NCBI GenBank assembly: GCA_023362775.1
Contig: JALMGJ010000001.1
Location: forward strand, 93,776,501 to 93,840,500
Origin: Charina bottae
Lineage: Eukaryota; Chordata; Lepidosauria; Squamata; Charinaidae
DNA length: 64,000 nucleotides
Direction of reading: 5' to 3'
Both the position numbers and the translations under genes were made by a program. A model generated the notes under the pieces. The model worked only from the letters and a program-made list of their open reading frames with translations. It was not told the origin of the DNA and did no database searches. Below are positions 49,501-59,900 of this stretch, piece after piece (within the stretch, counting starts at the first letter, position 1; each line of letters begins with the position of its first letter).

Positions 49501-52500
49501 ATCCAGTTGACATGATTCAAGCCACAGACTGTTCCACCTGGATGACTGAGAACCTTCATAGACATAGAGAGAGAGATAGGACGGGATGAGCAATCCTCAG
49601 GTTCTGTATAGTTTCTAGCACCCATTTTGTGGACTTACAGCATTTCTAGATTGCACCACCAATATTTAACAGCACAATTTTCAGTAGCCTGAGTTCCTCC
49701 AGTTTCCTAAAATAAGGGGCACCATGTGCATGAAGACTTGATACACCTGTTGGGCTTCTTTAAACTCCCCAACCCAACTCCCTATCAACAGAGCCAAAAG
49801 GTTTTGCCCTGCCTATTCTGATGAAGTCAACTCATCACCAACCATGCCTCCAACAGCCCTTGGAGACGTAAAAACAAATAATGAAGATGTGACCATCGGC
49901 CACAAAAAGTTCACTGTCCTGACCTTAAGATGCCATGAAAAGAAAAGGGTTGGGCCTTAAATGAGCATTCTGCCTGTAGCCTCTCAAGAACTTTGAAAAA
50001 GGTTTACAGCACAGAAGCTCTGATTGTACTGTATCTTCAACCTAGTTACTGTCCATCTCAAGCTCATAATAAGGCACCAACCTCTACTAAATATGACTTT
50101 CCCTACAGATCTAAAAAGCCTCTATCCAACCTTCTCAGGGTAGCTTTGCTTTTCTCCTTTGGGACAATGTTGTTTGCCAGCCCTACCCCATAAATTGCAT
50201 CATACGTTGATCATTTGCAAGGTATGGGCAAAAGTATGACTTCAGCAGCACCGTATTCCCTGATTTTCATCAGTCTTTATAAATTGCCATAAGTACTTTT
50301 TTTTTAAGGTGGGAAGCAATGTAGAACAAAGTGCATCACACTTCGATCGTTTGCAAGGTGTGGGCAAGGGAATGACTTCAGCAGCAGTTTATTTCCTGTT
50401 TTTTTGTCAGTCTTTATAAATTGCCATAAGCACTTTTTTTAGGTGAGAAGCAATGTAGAACAAAGTGCATTTTTAAAAAAGCTGTAAAGCATAGTAGTCT
50501 GTTGCAATAACGTTCCCAATGAAAATGCAAGTCTCATTCCTCCTCGTATTGATTCTCCAGTACACTCAGACCTTCCATTCCTGCTGATTGAGCCCAGCGA
50601 GCTGATTTTTTTTGTTAGCTTTTTCAATGGTCTCTCCTCACCCCCATGCAGTCTGGGACCTAGGCTGCAGATATAGGACAGGATATGCAACCTTTGGGGC
50701 CGATGATTTAATGACAATGGAGCAGGCATGGTCGATTTGGGAACTTTTTTCTGCATGCACCGGAGCAAAGTCAGTGCTTAAACCAGAGGCACTTTATCAC
50801 TTAATTTTTCCAAGGATCAGGCTAATTTTGTTATGATTCAGGAGCTTTTAAGGATTTTGTTTTTAATCCGTTCAGTCGTGTCCGATTGTCGGTGACTGCC
50901 TGGACAAGTCCCTGCAGTTTTCTTGGCAAGGTTTTTCAGAAGTGTTTTGCCACTGCCTCCTTCCTAAGGAACTTAAGGAATAAAGCAGATATAAATGCTT
51001 GTGGCACCCATTTCAACCCTTAGCCCTCCCGTGGGGAAAAAAATCAAAACAAAAGTGTTGCAGGCTGCAGATAGGGTGTTGATGGCTGCATGTAGGTCAA
51101 AAGCTGCCTACTCATTTTGTAGATACTCTGTGTGGAAATACTGGAGATGAAGGTCTACACAGAGGCTTATGGACTGTCTGATCTTTTATCTCAGAGTCCA
51201 AGAGAGTAGCAACAGCCAATGAAACAGGTTCAGAGAATAACCTCACAGAGCAAACCAGCTGCACCATGTTCTTTCATGTTGGGACCAACCACGAAGCTGC
51301 AGCAAAGCTTTTGAGATAGGACTCTGTCCCTAATTGATAAATCTGGGTGAAAGGCAGCCCAGATGTCCGTTTGCTCAGTCGTGGTGGCGGTGGATGTGAG
51401 TCAGCAACACCAAACTGTCTCTTTTTCTAGAACATCCTGTGCAAAATAGGAACTTGCCTCTGGCATTGCAAATCTCTACTGTAATCTTCCTACTGAACAG
51501 ATGCCTCTTGAGGTAAAAGTGTTTTCTATATTCAGAGAAACCCCATCTATTACTTTTAGGTAACTATTTCAGGAGGCATCTGGGCAGCATTTCAACATAC
51601 ATAGCCAGGGCTGCTTTAGTTGGAGATGAAAACCACAGATGCAACTTGCTTGGCCAAAGGCAAGCTTTGGTGTTGCAAATCTGTTTTACCACTGACCCTC
51701 ACTTGCTTATACAAGAAGTCCCCGGGGCTACTTGGCATTTTGATGAAGCAACTGAATGTGGTGTACTTCTGAAGATGCCATCATTTGAGTATTTGTAGGC
51801 CAGTTAAATATTTTAAATCTGCCTTGTTTTTTTCCATTAGAAATAGATCTAGCTGAATCCATTCATAATGCTTCTGTTTTTGCACCAATAAGTTGCTATG
51901 ACTCCGATTCTTTTAAACTAACAGCCAGGAGGTCAAAAGAGAGGCGGCTATGTACTAGCAGCCAACCTGGTTGGGAAGGCTGGGGGGAATCCAGGTTTCT
52001 GAAGGGCATCAGGTTGAGGGAAGCTGTTCAGTGGAAACTTGGTACAGGTAGCTGCTCTGAAAGTAGCTCTCGGTCCAAATCATCTCTTGGGGGTTTCATT
52101 TTCCTCTCTCATCCTCTGCTGGAGAGGGCTGTACTCCAGAAGATGAGATTTGATACTGTCTGGGGAGGAACGGCCTTTAGCTTGAATCCTTCTTTTCTGA
52201 AGAGTTCTGTGTCACTTGAAAGCTATCTTGAACTTTTATCCAGCAAAACATGTCCTTTTAATAGATTCCTGGATGGGAATTCCTTTAGGAAAGTGTAACA
52301 TTTATAGTGTGAGTCCGGGATGGGATGGGATGGAATGGAATGGGGTGGCAAGGCTTCAAGCAGGCCTTCCCTCTGCTCCCAGCTGCCTTTTGAGTAACAA
52401 ATAATAGGTGGTCGGGGAGGGAGAAGCCAGGTGTCCAGCTCTGCCCAACCCAGCCCGAATCCACTCAGACTCTCTTCTGACAGGATCCTGGTGCTCAACT

Positions 52501-53433
52501 ATCTGGGGCAGAAGGGACAGGAGGCTGGACTGGTGGCTGCCATGACCTGCTCAGTGAGCTGGGACTCATTTGAGACGATCTACTCCCTTGAGCGGCCCCT
52601 CAACCAATTCCTCTTCAATCAGTACCTCACAGCCAACTTGTGCAACTTGATCAAACGGTGAGTGCGTGTTATAATGGGACCTTGCTTGGCTCAGGACTGA
52701 GAAACTTAGGCGAGTCCCAGCTCTGCCAACTCAGGCAGGTATCACTGCTACCTTCCAGGAAGTCTTCCTTCCCTCCCCCACTAACCCTCCTCCTTCTTCC
52801 AGACACAGAAAGGTCATGGAAGAGAGATTAGATGTGGATCACGTGCTGAAGGTACTACCACTCCACCCTCCCAACCTTTCCTAAGCCTGAGCTCCACTCC
52901 ATGCCTTGACCCTTATGTTGTCTCTCCCCCCCCCCCCCCGTTTGCTCTCCCAGGCTCGCAGCATCCGGGAGTTTGATGAGCGCTATACGGCTGTGGCCTT
53001 CGGTTACAAGTCATGCCAGGAGTATTACCAGGCAGCCAGTCCCTGCCGGAAGGTATGCCGCTTCCACGTGCCAGTGTTGTGCCTGAACGCTTCAGACGAC
53101 CCCTTCTCCCCTCAACATGGTGAGTCCTATACCTTTCCTGGGGTAGAGAAAGGCCACTAGGGAGCCTGCTCTGATTCCTTCTGTCTTCTTCCAGCTATCC
53201 CCACAGAGACAGCGCAGCGTGTGCCCGCCCTGGCCCTCCTAGTGACTGCACGAGGCGGCCACATTGGTTTCCTGGAAGGGCTCCTACCTCGCCATCAGAG
53301 TTACATGGACCGTGTCTTTACCCAGTTTGCGGATGCTGCTTTCAAACATCCGGACGAACTGGCAGCTGTAGTGGTAGCCATGGAATGCCACCAGCTTGGA
53401 CAGGACTTAAATACAAAGATGACCAGCACATGA
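39468..53433 (+). CDS. ABHD1: Alpha/beta hydrolase domain-containing protein 1, complete 9-exon gene
   Basis: ABHD1 is a membrane-anchored serine hydrolase of the ABHD1/2/3 group; its substrate is poorly known. Exons: 39468-39539, 45145-45305, 45427-45612, 45805-45850, 46068-46180, 52484-52657, 52803-52851, 52954-53119, 53195-53433 (TGA). The product is 401 aa (human about 405). The N-terminus [20 protein letters not shown] is a membrane anchor. [25 protein letters not shown] and [12 protein letters not shown] are family hallmarks. The nucleophile elbow GISLGG puts the catalytic Ser at residue 190, Asp at 315 or 316 in NASDDPFSP, and His at 345 in [11 protein letters not shown]. Introns 1 (5.6 kb) and 5 (6.3 kb) are swollen by Penelope-like elements. 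Its 3' end faces PREB. Confidence 0.96.
40350..40510 (-). repeat. Diverged CORE/MIR-like SINE
   Basis: GAGGTGGGCTGGGCTGAAAG, CCTGGCCCAAAGTCATCCAG and CCAGTTTCCAAGCCAAAGGG are the inverted CORE phrase with many changes. Confidence 0.5.
41260..41482 (-). mobile_element. CR1/L3-like LINE fragment, left part
   Basis: The reverse frame reads [20 protein letters not shown] and [13 protein letters not shown], the C-terminal CR1 ORF2 signature. It is interrupted at 41482 by the Penelope-like element and appears to resume at 44731. Confidence 0.75.
42062..42500 (+). mobile_element. L2/CR1-type LINE 3' end inserted in the PLE
   Basis: It encodes [20 protein letters not shown] and [10 protein letters not shown], the usual C-terminal end of these LINE ORFs, then a 3' UTR with GTAAACCGCTCAGAGTCCCC and an (AATA)n tail. 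AACATT occurs on both sides (short target duplication), and the PLE frame continues across it. Confidence 0.78.
43827..44085. mobile_element. Non-autonomous hAT, copy 8, inside the PLE endonuclease
   Basis: CAGAGCTTTCCAAACT to AGTTTGGAAAGCTCTG-type ends, with two 56-bp-type units. The flanks (AGGAGTAC, CCGTATAC) do not give a clean 8-bp duplication. Confidence 0.85.
44610..44645 (+). ncRNA. Hammerhead-ribozyme-like motif in PLE-2
   Basis: CTGAAAA is followed by a hairpin GCCGGC/GCTGGC (44618-44623, 44631-44636), then GAAAC and GTT. This is the hammerhead order (CUGANGA, stem II, GAAA, stem III, UH) with a minimal stem III. CTGAAAA has A where the core needs G8, so this copy is probably inactive. 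Hammerheads have been reported in PLEs. Confidence 0.45.
44744..44900 (-). mobile_element. CR1/L3-like LINE fragment, right part
   Basis: GAAGGCGTTTCAGCCCTTTG, ATCAATTTGGCTGCTTTCTA and CTGTACTTTCTGAAGCTCTG are the inverted phrase found just upstream in CR1-type ORF2. Together with 41260-41482 it makes one element split by PLE-2. Confidence 0.6.
46275..46537. repeat. (TATC)n/(GATA)n/(GA)n microsatellite
   Basis: TATC and then GATA blocks form a natural hairpin, followed by a long GA run. It borders the left arm of the PLE palindrome; a short GA remnant (AGACATAGAGAGAGAGATAG) follows the right arm at about 49560. Confidence 0.93.
46585..46619 (-). ncRNA. Hammerhead-ribozyme-like motif in PLE-1, left copy
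   Basis: Exact mirror of 49449-49483 in the other arm of the palindrome, with the same core and stem. Confidence 0.45.
46721..48025 (-). CDS. PLE-1 reverse transcriptase and GIY-YIG endonuclease, left copy, 5'-truncated
   Basis: The 434-codon open frame begins inside the RT at [17 protein letters not shown] (motif A). [18 protein letters not shown] is motif B and [16 protein letters not shown] motif [14 protein letters not shown] follows, then a GIY-YIG nuclease from about residue 300 ([20 protein letters not shown], then [13 protein letters not shown]). The N-terminal several hundred residues of a complete PLE protein are missing, so the first ATG is not a natural start. It belongs to a different family from PLE-2. 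Confidence 0.9.
   Translation of the reverse strand: MVSFDVSSLFTSIPTTHALSAVRKRLEEDSTLERRSHLNPNQICHLLDLCLNTTYFTYRGDFYRQKHGCAMGSPVSPIVANLYMEEVEKKALNTFQGTVPTHWFRYVDDTWVKIKAQEVQAFTDHINTIDANISFTREDTKDNRLAFLDCEVLIGTGGKLEIGIYRKPTHTDQYLMFDSHHPLQHKLGVIRTLSHRAETIPTSMDSKKNEKQHLRTALQACGYPNWAFTKSKSTRPKTATDRAETQSKRKNLVIPYMAGVSEKIKRIFGKHHIPVYFKPTNTLRQRLVHPKDQTPKHKESNVVYAIQCSEECSELYIGETKQPLYRRMAQHRRSNTTGPESAVYLHLKEKGHSFEDINVHILDREDRWFERGVKESIHANLENPSLNRGGGLRHNLSPIFLPALSSVPRKIKTISQAQQQQGNLNDPPLDDKGT
48043..49347 (+). CDS. PLE-1 reverse transcriptase and GIY-YIG endonuclease, right copy, 5'-truncated
   Basis: This is the mirror copy of the frame at 46721-48025, identical except Val for Ala at residue 21. RT motifs and the GIY-YIG domain are all intact from motif A to the stop at 49345-49347. 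Truncation is at the same base as the partner, which points to one event that made both. Confidence 0.9.
   Translation: MVSFDVSSLFTSIPTTHALSVVRKRLEEDSTLERRSHLNPNQICHLLDLCLNTTYFTYRGDFYRQKHGCAMGSPVSPIVANLYMEEVEKKALNTFQGTVPTHWFRYVDDTWVKIKAQEVQAFTDHINTIDANISFTREDTKDNRLAFLDCEVLIGTGGKLEIGIYRKPTHTDQYLMFDSHHPLQHKLGVIRTLSHRAETIPTSMDSKKNEKQHLRTALQACGYPNWAFTKSKSTRPKTATDRAETQSKRKNLVIPYMAGVSEKIKRIFGKHHIPVYFKPTNTLRQRLVHPKDQTPKHKESNVVYAIQCSEECSELYIGETKQPLYRRMAQHRRSNTTGPESAVYLHLKEKGHSFEDINVHILDREDRWFERGVKESIHANLENPSLNRGGGLRHNLSPIFLPALSSVPRKIKTISQAQQQQGNLNDPPLDDKGT
49449..49483 (+). ncRNA. Hammerhead-ribozyme-like motif in PLE-1, right copy
   Basis: CTGAAGA (49449-49455) is followed by a perfect six-base stem CTCCTT/AAGGAG with a GGAT loop, then GAAAC and GTT. 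The core is as expected for a hammerhead except for one or two extra bases beside stem II. Stem I is not obvious. Stem III would be only two base pairs, so activity would need a dimer. Confidence 0.45.
49566..50868. other. ABHD1 intron 5, partly duplicated sequence
   Basis: A diverged tandem pair is visible at about 50205-50330 and 50335-50470, sharing GATCRTTTGCAAGGTRTGGG and CTTTATAAATTGCCATAAG. No gene seen. Confidence 0.5.
50869..50990 (-). repeat. Short BovB-derived, BovA-like element
   Basis: In reverse it joins a BovB 5'-like phrase (GGCAGTGGCAAAACACTTCT, CTTGCCAAGAAAACTGCAGG) to a BovB 3'-like tail (ATCGGACACGACTGAACGG) within about 110 bp. The ORF2 body is missing, as in ruminant BovA. 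Confidence 0.55.
50991..52300. other. ABHD1 intron 5, no recognisable feature
   Basis: Apart from a short GGGAT/GGAAT run at about 52318-52346 I see no repeats or genes. Confidence 0.4.
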
Positions 53434-54640
53434 TCAAGAGACAGGATGATCCTCCTTCCCATAGAGGGAAGGTGTGAATGTGACCTCCCTGAGAGAGAGG
53501 GGACACCTCTGAGGCAGAACTGATGGCACCACCACGCACAGTGTCGCTTCTGTCCTCCTGGAATACCCGTTTCCTTTCCCAAGGGGCTTCTAGCCAGAAT
53601 CGGCTGCTATGAATGGCAAGCACGGATGACCGTGGAGATGCTGTCATGATGATCAGCAGAATACAGGATTGCTTTCCTAGTATTTTGGCATATGGCTGTT
53701 TGTTCCAAACATGAAGGTGGCATCACCTGTTCCCTATTGTTTTAATGCCTCCATCCTGGATTCTCCTGTACAGAACAGCGCTGTGCGCCTTTCTCTAGGA
53801 AAATATTTGGCTAAAGGTTTGCAGGTGAAATAGTGGGTTTTAAACTGTGCCTGAGGCCACATCTTAGAATGACACTTTGCAAAAAAGGAGGTGGTTACCA
53901 GACACTTCATCCTACAATTCCCTGCCCTGTTTTCAGCCTGAATCTCTGTTAACCAGCCTCTGCTGCACATGGGAAGGTAACTTGTTAGATACTTTAATAC
54001 CACCTTGTGGAACGGTTTCTGCCTTGGGGAATGCTTAATAGTGTTTGGTCCTTTTCCTCTTCTGAAAAATCAGCTACAGTACTTCCATTGCATGAAACCT
54101 GGATCAATCTTCCCCAAGAGAGGAGACCCCAGGAGAGGGGGCCATTATTTTGGTTTGGGTAAAGTTCCCTTGGTCAAGCTTGAATCCTGCTGATTTTTGG
54201 CAACACAATGGGAGTTGTTTGTCATTGCCCTCTTCCGGCATGATTTTTCAATTTCCTGGTCTAGCCAACAACTGCAATTTCCTGGGGATGTCTCATCCGT
54301 GTACCAATTGAACCTGCCTTACTTTTTCAAGATCAGCCAATGTTGTTCAGTTGCTGCCATCTTCTACAATAGCTTTTGGTACCTAGACCAAATCAGCCAT
54401 TTCCAGTAAAAGCATATATATCTCTTTTTCCCAATAAGCTGAAAAACTGGGCTATTTCATTATTATACAATTGAAAAGATCACACAAGCAGAATTAAATC
54501 ATAAAAGCTGGTCATTTAACAAACAAAAAGAAGAGAGTTACTGCTCCCCCTGCTTTCATCTTGGAGACTCAGGAAAAAGAACAGAAAAATAGTGCTACTA
54601 TATCATAATACATATCTCTTGCTTAAGTTCCCCCCAATCA
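53434..54640. other. ABHD1 3' UTR and ABHD1-PREB intergenic sequence
   Basis: Begins with the presumed ABHD1 3' UTR. I could not place a convincing poly(A) signal close to the stop codon. No gene is seen. Confidence 0.35.
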
Positions 54641-54642
54641 GG

Positions 54643-54887
54643 AAATTTATTTATTTTTTATCCCGCCTTTATTATTTTTATAAGTAACTCAAGGCGGCGA
54701 ACATACCTAATAGTCCTTCCTCCTATTTTCCCCACAACAACCCTGTGAGTTCAGTTGGGCTGAGAGTGTGTGGCTGGCCCAAGGTCACCCAGCCAGCTTT
54801 CATGCCTAAGGCGGGACTAGAACTCACAGACTCCTGGTTTCTAGCCCAGCACCTTAACCACTAGACCAAACTGGCTCTCTGGCTGCA
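54643..54887 (-). repeat. tRNA/CORE SINE, single core
   Basis: The complete element in reverse: GCCAGTTTGGTCTAGTGGTT head, one core, LINE-like tail. It lies between ABHD1 and PREB. Confidence 0.8.
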
Positions 54888-55139
54888 AGCAAGAATGATG
54901 ATAGCCCGGATATATGTACACTGATTCAACTGTTAAAATATTGGGTCAGTGAAAGATCTGCTGCTTATAACCCTGGAAATCATCTTCCTGTCAGCAGACA
55001 AAGCCCTGATAGGTAGACTACTCATCTGCGTAACAGACAATGTTATATTCTCTCAGTAGCTTCTGAATTTTTTAAAAAAGAAACTTCACTCAAACCACCA
55101 GTATCATGCAAAGCCAAGTTATATATTAGGGCAAATGTA

Positions 55140-55290
55140 GACTTAATTGCAGACAGACTGAGTTCACACGTTGTTCTAGGCGATGACATGCTGAACTGTG
55201 ATTTACCACGCTACAATTGTCTGGTTTTAAATTGTCTAAGAGAAAAACCAAAGCAGCTGTATAGTGTGATGTGTAAGCTAGGACACAGGG
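55140..55290. repeat. Dispersed hairpin-type repeat, copy 8
   Basis: Contains GAGTTCACACGTTGTTCTAG, ACATGCTGAACTGTGATTTA and TGTGATGTGTAAGC. Confidence 0.4.
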
Positions 55291-56956
55291 TGACGAAACC
55301 TTTCACATGCTCTTAAGGATTCTGTGATCTTGCCTAGTCAAGGTTCCCCCAACCTCCTTACTTTCCCCACCATAAAACTTGATGCAGGAATGTATCTGAT
55401 ATATGGAAGAATTAACAAACATTGCCAAGCACATAGAAGAAGTCAAAGGCCCATTCTTGAATTCACTGTTGCAGTTGTATAGCAGGCTTAACCTAATGAC
55501 TGAATTAAGCAACGTTCTGGTTTTGTAGTACACTGAACCATTATCTAGCCAAGTAAGTTGAGCACAAAAAGCCAGCAATAAAAAAACTTCACATGGTATG
55601 GTAATGCAGCCATGATTTCTACTAATATAATAATAGTATATATGAAGGCCACGTAGCAGTAAACCAACAGTGGCTGACCCTCAAAGGCTACTCTGACAAA
55701 ACGCAGTACTAGACCCAAGGCTTTCTCTACAATTAAGGACAAGAAACTTCAAGTTGCAGTTCATTTCATCTTAGTTATTGGCTCACTCAGAGATTGTTCC
55801 TGGACTATCGAGGAAGATTTATTCCCCCCTTTGCTTCCCTGATAAAAACAAGCATTGATGCAGGATGCAAAACCACTTATCTTAGCATTCTTTTCATGCT
55901 GTGACCATTTTGATTAATTTTTTTCAGCATACCATATCAGCAGTCATGATTCTCATATCTACAAATATGTGATAACCTAATAAACTCTGGGAATTTAAAA
56001 TAATTGAACAACTATGGCATTCCAGACCTCTCTCCAAGTCACAAAATAAGAAATCAATGTAAGAGAGGAGAGAAAATTTACACTGCATGGAGAAATCCAT
56101 ACTGGAGAATGCCTGGAGCCAGATGTGAGGAGGGACTGTTAATTGCTGAAAATCCTGTTTTTTCATGAGAACAGCTAGAGTTTGCTGACACAAGCAAGCT
56201 GTAAACAGGGTATGCATGTGCATAAACACACAAGCGTCCTTGCTCTCTCCGTGTGTATATTCACAGTATTTGAGAGATTCCTGCAGTCAAGCCGTAGATG
56301 TTCTCACCCTGAAGCCAGAGGGAAGGGAATTCCAAAATCCCTAATCTTCTCCGTCCCCCCCCTTATGCAGCCATGGCAGAAAAATAAAAAATAGCAGCTT
56401 CATCCCTGCTAGACTTGGAAAGGCAGAGCTATCGTCCCCAATGGCAGCACCTTGGTGAGTCTTCGTGGAGCAGCCGCAGCCTCCCTCATTTCTGGCCCCC
56501 AAGAACCCCCTTTGCAATTATGTCCTCCACCTCTGTCCAAGCCAGAAGGAAATGGAGAAGGAACCAACAAGGCAGGCAGGGAGGAGAGATCCTGCTCCAT
56601 CATTGTGTTTAATAATCAAGGTGTTCAAGCCCTGCGCTTAAACAGGAAACCTCTGCTCAGAGCAAACAGCTGGAATGTTTCTCGCAGATCAGTCAAAAAT
56701 GGAGGAGGATAGTTCCTCCATCCCCATTCAGCGTAATGGGGTTAGACAAGAAGAGTTCAAGGCCAAAACTTGATCAATGTGAGGCGCGGCCTCCAACTTG
56801 GCCAAGTCCGCCTGACCACACGCTCCGCTAGGGCAACCCTTGCCCTGGCTTCTGAGTTCCCTCTCCAGTCTTTGGGGTTAGAAAGGAGAAGATGCGTCCC
56901 TTACAGGAACGGCAGACAAGGTCCAAGCTTTCCAGGAACCTCACCATGAAGAAAGG
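55291..56956. other. ABHD1-PREB intergenic sequence and PREB 3' UTR
   Basis: No additional gene recognised. A reverse-strand ATTAAA near 56608-56613 could serve PREB as a poly(A) signal, but this is weak. Confidence 0.3.
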
Positions 56957-59900
56957 TTAGAGGAAGCCTGGGAAGGCCAACTGTAGTAACAGGACTGTGC
57001 CCACAATCAGCCCAGCACAGAAGAGCAGCAGCAGCCAGACGGGGAAACTCCCTGTGAAGAGAAAGAGCACTGAATCACCAAGAGTTTGCAGGAGACCCCG
57101 TACTGGCAGGGCTGGACTCCCATTCCACCTTTAAATGCACCCTCCCAGCTTTAAACATACGCCGGCAGGCAATCTGGTGCAGGCGGCAGCGGCTGTCAAC
57201 CGCCACGCTTAGCAGGGCTGCCTCGTTGCTCTTGAGCAGTTCAGGAGTCTCGGGGAGGAAGGCCACAGCGGTGACCACTATGCCATGTGCTTCCCGTACG
57301 TAGTACAGCCTCTGGGGAAGTAGAAAGGAACACACAATTGGAGGCAACATGCCGGCGACTCGGGCAGCATTCAACACCATCTTTGGATTTCGCCCTCTCA
57401 GGAATAAAGGTAACCCTCCCCTTTCCCTTGGCCTTATAGTGCCTGCTGCAAGGTCTTGCAGCTACACACATACCACCCCTACTGCAGCCGTGAGTTTGAA
57501 CCATCACAAGTATCAACATCCTCACCCCTCACTCCAACAGTGGCTTGCGCCTTGACCAGGCTGTGTGTGCGCTGGGGCTGGCCCAGATAGCTGAGTATAT
57601 ATACACAACCTTGGAGGGGTATGCTCATACCTGCAAAGAAAAGGCGACGAAGATGGCAACCGAGCCTGTGACAGTGCCCAAACCCAGGAACGTGCCTGTC
57701 TCACTGAAAGCATAAAAAGAGAGCCATGTGCACTCCCCATGATACCCATGCACACAATACATAGAGCAGAGCTTTCCAAACTGTGTGTTGGGCAGTGTCT
57801 GGGTGTGTTGCGGCTGCTGCTCCCTCCGAGCCCTGCCAGGATTCCACACAGGTCCTAGTGCCTGCCTTGTGCCGTGCTGCCTCCAAACCTGCTGTGATTC
57901 CACACAGGTCCTAGTGCCTGCCTTCTGCCCTGCTGTGAGAGTGTGTCGCGAAATGATGTATGTCTAAAAAGTGTGTCACCAACATGAAAAGTCTGGAAAG
58001 CTCTGACATAGAGAAACATGTTTCAGAGGACTAGCATTTCCTCTCAAGGCCAGGCAGACTCCAGCCTTGAAACATCTGAACTAACTCTTCTCTTCCAGAT
58101 GTCTGCAAAGTCCCTTCTCGTTAATCCTACTGGCTATTAGAGGAGAAATGGATTTGAGAGGCTGCAGTTTGCTAATAAGGAGCTGAAGCTCCTTTTTGGG
58201 CAGTCATATAACACCACGTTTACAACATATAGGCTATGTTCATAGGACACAACCACAAGCGACCCAAGCATGCTTTAGCTTAGCACGTTGTGCAAATCCA
58301 GTCTATATGGTTAAATTCATGGTTCAGTGTATTGTGCAAATGCAGAAAATTTGCAGAAAAGCATTGTTCAGTCATCCTTTGGTTAAGGGTATACGCAAAC
58401 AGAACCAGGGTTCCTCTCTCTTCTGTGAAGGAGGAACACAGAAAAATAACGCATACAAGAGAAGTTCTCACCTGACAGAGAGGCAGGAAATGACCTCATT
58501 GCCACAGGGACGGGTGAGCAGGGGCAAGAAACTATGTCCATCCCACTTGGTGATGTAGCAGGGAAGCGGACGTCGCTCACGCTTGTAGGGGATCTGCACC
58601 GTGTACAGTCGCAATGCCTTGGCTTGGTCTTCAACTGTACCAAACCTGGCAGAAGGGAGAAGCATCCAAATAGAAAGCACACACGTATGGCCCAGACCAA
58701 CCGTCCTGGTATTCCTCTTACCTGCAAGACTGGTAGCGGTAGGCCTTGTCTGGAATGCCTGGAAGATTTTCATTCCAACGCAGACCCGTCACCATCTGAT
58801 CTCGTTGCCACACACAGCACTGGAAGTCCCGTCCCACCGTCACCACCTGTAGAGATGCAATACTATGAGCCGCCATGATACCCACCACAGCCATCACTAC
58901 TATCTCTTGTCCATGAAAACTATTCTACCCAGACAAAGGTAGAGGAGTTCCCAACTATTCCACTGTGCTTCATCAAGTCTTGTAGATAAGAGTGACCACT
59001 ATAGTCAAACTGTTGTTTCTCTTATTATTTTATTTTATTTTCTATCCTGCCTTTATTATTTTTATAAATAACTCAAGGCGGCGAACATATCTAATACTCC
59101 TTCCTCCTCCTATTTTCTCCACAACAACAACGTGTTCTCACATATTTGCTTGTCTCAAAGAGAATGTTTTCCTCCCTTCTATGGTTCCTTGCAACTAACA
59201 AGGCTAGCAAGCAACCAAAAATCAGATACCGGTGCCTGATGGATCTGAAATCCCTTCCCAGCTTTCAATGGTATGCACACTTCATACCCAGCAGCAGGGG
59301 GTTTGTGACATGTTTCTGGCAATCGCTGCTTTTAAAAACCTATTTCTTTTATTTTGATTTCAGAAACAGTTCTGGGTAATGGAAAGCTTGCTCCAAAGAC
59401 CTGAAATACTGCCTAGTCATTATGGAAATATTGCATTTTCTTTTCTTTGCTTTCTGTGCCTTTTCTTTGTCAGCCTTTCCTTACTCCAGAAAGTAGCAGA
59501 AAATGCTGTGGACTGTCAGAGGCAGCTACATAATCCAATGACGCTCCACTCCAAGGCTATTCAACTTGCCTAGATGAAGAAAGATATATAATTCCTTCAC
59601 ACACTCTTTCACATTACTCTCTCAAACAAAGGTTATTCACCTATAGCACTAAACCAGGATTTGTTTTACCATGGTTAACTAACTAATCTATAATTGCCTA
59701 GATTCACATCAGCATGAAAGCCAACTGGGTGACTTTGGGCCAGTCTCTCTCTTTCAGCCCAACCTACCTCACAGGGTTGTTGTTGTGGGGAAAATAGGAT
59801 GATGGGGACCAGGCTTGGTATTTTGAGGGTGTCCGATGGCCTCATTGGGCAAAGTAATGATACAAACTGGAGAAAGACAAGCTTTTCTGAGTTTTTTTTC

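Larger units (their letters stand above)
46538..49530. repeat. Near-perfect inverted repeat of two PLE copies, 1487-bp arms, 19-bp spacer
   Basis: The arms are 46538-48024 and 48044-49530, with the axis at 48034. Both hold the same 5'-truncated PLE, tail outward. The one mismatch I found is at 47964 versus 48104 and gives Ala versus Val. The spacer (48025-48043) holds two ATGAAAC phrases. The right copy continues about 35 bp further (GTTCCACCTGGATGACTGAG), whereas the left arm runs into the microsatellite. It lies in ABHD1 intron 5. Confidence 0.93.

Noticed and set aside
56600..56640. GTGTTTAATAATCAAGGTGT resembles ABHD1 exon 4 (GTGTTTAATAATCGAGGGTG)
   Set aside because: The match is about 15 bp, without splice sites or flanking similarity; probably chance.
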